A stretch of 6,743 nt of DNA. It comes from Actinomycetota bacterium (GTDB lineage: Bacteria > Actinomycetota > Actinomycetes > S36-B12). The position numbers and the translations under genes were made by a program. This document shows, piece after piece, positions 6,266 to 6,743 of this stretch. How positions within the stretch are numbered: the first letter of the stretch is position 1; the number at the start of each line of letters is the position of its first letter. The DNA is taken from contig JAQCBM010000105.1 of assembly GCA_027729865.1 (NCBI GenBank), positions 1-6,743 of the forward strand. Reading direction: 5' to 3'. The notes beneath the pieces are model-generated. The model saw nothing but the letters and a program-made list of their open reading frames with translations, did no database searches and was not told the origin of the DNA.

Positions 6266-6277
6266 TACCGTTCCCCT
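6266..6277 (+). promoter_or_regulatory. Candidate -10 box for a leaderless transcript
   Basis: TACCGT at 6266-6271 fits TANNNT and ends seven bases before the A of ATG 6278, which would place transcription start exactly on the start codon. No purine-rich ribosome site lies between the methyltransferase stop (6260) and this ATG, which agrees with leaderless expression. No -35 box was found, and the promoter would overlap the end of the methyltransferase gene. Confidence 0.4.
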
Positions 6278-6514
6278 ATGGGCAATATGAGTGTTCAGCC
6301 AGCTGACCGTTCGTGGACCGCGACCAAGGTCGTAGCCGTCATAGTGGCGATCTTGAGCGCGGGGTACATGCTCCCGTGGGCCATCGCTGCCGTCCGCGAC
6401 GTTCCCCACTGGCTTGTCTTCTGGATCAACCTGCTGTTGGGCTGGACCATCATCGGCTGGATCGTGGCGCTCGTGATGTCGCTCAGAACACAGCGGCTTG
6501 TTATTACCGACTAG
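6278..6514 (+). CDS. Small two-helix membrane protein, superinfection immunity (Imm_superinfect) family
   Basis: This is a 78-residue inner-membrane protein. Helix 1 spans about residues 17-39 and helix 2 about 45-68, joined by a short loop RDVPHW, with a short charged C-terminus. The block FWINLLLGWTIIGWIVALV (48-66), together with the earlier GYMLPWAIAA, matches the Imm_superinfect pattern. The name comes from phage T4 Imm, a small membrane protein that blocks DNA entry by a second phage. Chromosomal relatives are widespread and mostly of unproven function, so phage defence here is only a possibility. ATG 6278 is used; ATG 6287 (Met4) is the alternative and also lacks a ribosome site. It begins 17 bases after the methyltransferase stop and its last 11 bases overlap the ATPase gene on the other strand. 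Confidence 0.8.
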   Translation: MGNMSVQPADRSWTATKVVAVIVAILSAGYMLPWAIAAVRDVPHWLVFWINLLLGWTIIGWIVALVMSLRTQRLVITD

Positions 6515-6743
6515 TTGCCAGATCAACGCGGCTATTGTCCCACTGGTTCTCCAGCCACTTCACAGCGCCTATCACCAACGAGATCAACGCACCTAGAGCA
6601 ATAACCGGCCACCATGCAGAAAGTGGCAACGGCGCACTACCGAAGACTTCATTCATGAACGGTAGATACGTGAAGGCGATCTGCAACGCGATCGTCGATC
6701 CGATGCCCACCCAGATCCACCTATTCGTGAACCACCCGATTAC
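6504..6743 (-). CDS. Cation-transporting P-type ATPase, C-terminal fragment (rest beyond the window)
   Basis: Reading the minus strand from the window edge gives 79 residues ending in TAA (6504-6506). The frame is open up to the edge, so the GTG at 6708-6710 is internal and the gene continues outside. The segment NRWIWVGIGSTIALQIAF, followed by TYLPFMNEVFGSAPLPLSAW and a last hydrophobic helix ending near VKWLENQW, is the usual ending of P2-type ATPases (the Cation_ATPase_C region; calcium, magnesium or sodium pumps). It holds the last two or three membrane helices and a short cytoplasmic tail. The phosphorylation (DKTGT) and nucleotide-binding domains are outside the window, so the ion cannot be assigned. 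The end overlaps the Imm-like gene tail to tail by 11 bases. Confidence 0.87.
   Translation of the reverse strand, partial: VIGWFTNRWIWVGIGSTIALQIAFTYLPFMNEVFGSAPLPLSAWWPVIALGALISLVIGAVKWLENQWDNSRVDLATSR

Noticed and set aside
1..6743. CRISPR arrays, insertion sequences, tandem repeats or an origin
   Set aside because: I saw no regularly spaced repeats, transposase-like frames with terminal inverted repeats, or DnaA-box clusters.

Overview
The window is a GC-rich bacterial chromosome segment, most likely from an actinomycete. I infer this from protein style, GTG start use, a tRNA gene without an encoded CCA end, and a probable leaderless start. It looks like an environmental genome or MAG contig. 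I could run no similarity search, so the taxon is an inference. Gene density is high and no gene-free stretch exceeds about 150 bases. I found no insertion sequence, integrase, CRISPR array or rRNA.

Layout. Positions 1-386 (+) hold the C-terminal end of an M23 (LytM-type) zinc peptidase, followed by a 149-base gap with two inverted repeats. A tRNA-Lys(UUU) lies at 536-607 (+). Converging on it is a choloylglycine hydrolase/penicillin acylase-family amidase (629-1636, -). A 69-base divergent intergenic region separates this from a 14-helix DHA2-type MFS exporter (1706-3268, +). Next comes a 116-base gap with three consecutive GC-rich hairpins, then a two-gene membrane unit: a YczE-like protein (3385-4062) whose stop overlaps the GTG start of an MFS_3/EntS-like transporter (4059-5306). 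A zinc-type homocysteine S-methyltransferase follows (5376-6260), with a leader hairpin that covers its ribosome binding site. Then comes a 78-residue, two-helix protein of the superinfection-immunity (Imm_superinfect) type (6278-6514), apparently leaderless. Its end overlaps tail to tail with the C-terminus of a cation P-type ATPase that runs off the right edge (6504-6743, -).

How the genes may work together. Three integral membrane transporter-type proteins in a row, beside a divergent N-terminal-nucleophile amidase, suggest a small export/detoxification neighbourhood: the amidase could hydrolyse an amide whose relatives the exporter expels. This rests on position only. The methyltransferase is ordinary methionine metabolism. 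I do not see a clear new multi-gene system. The best leads are the SD-masking leader hairpin, the three-hairpin leader before the YczE-like gene, and the Imm-like small protein with its leaderless start.
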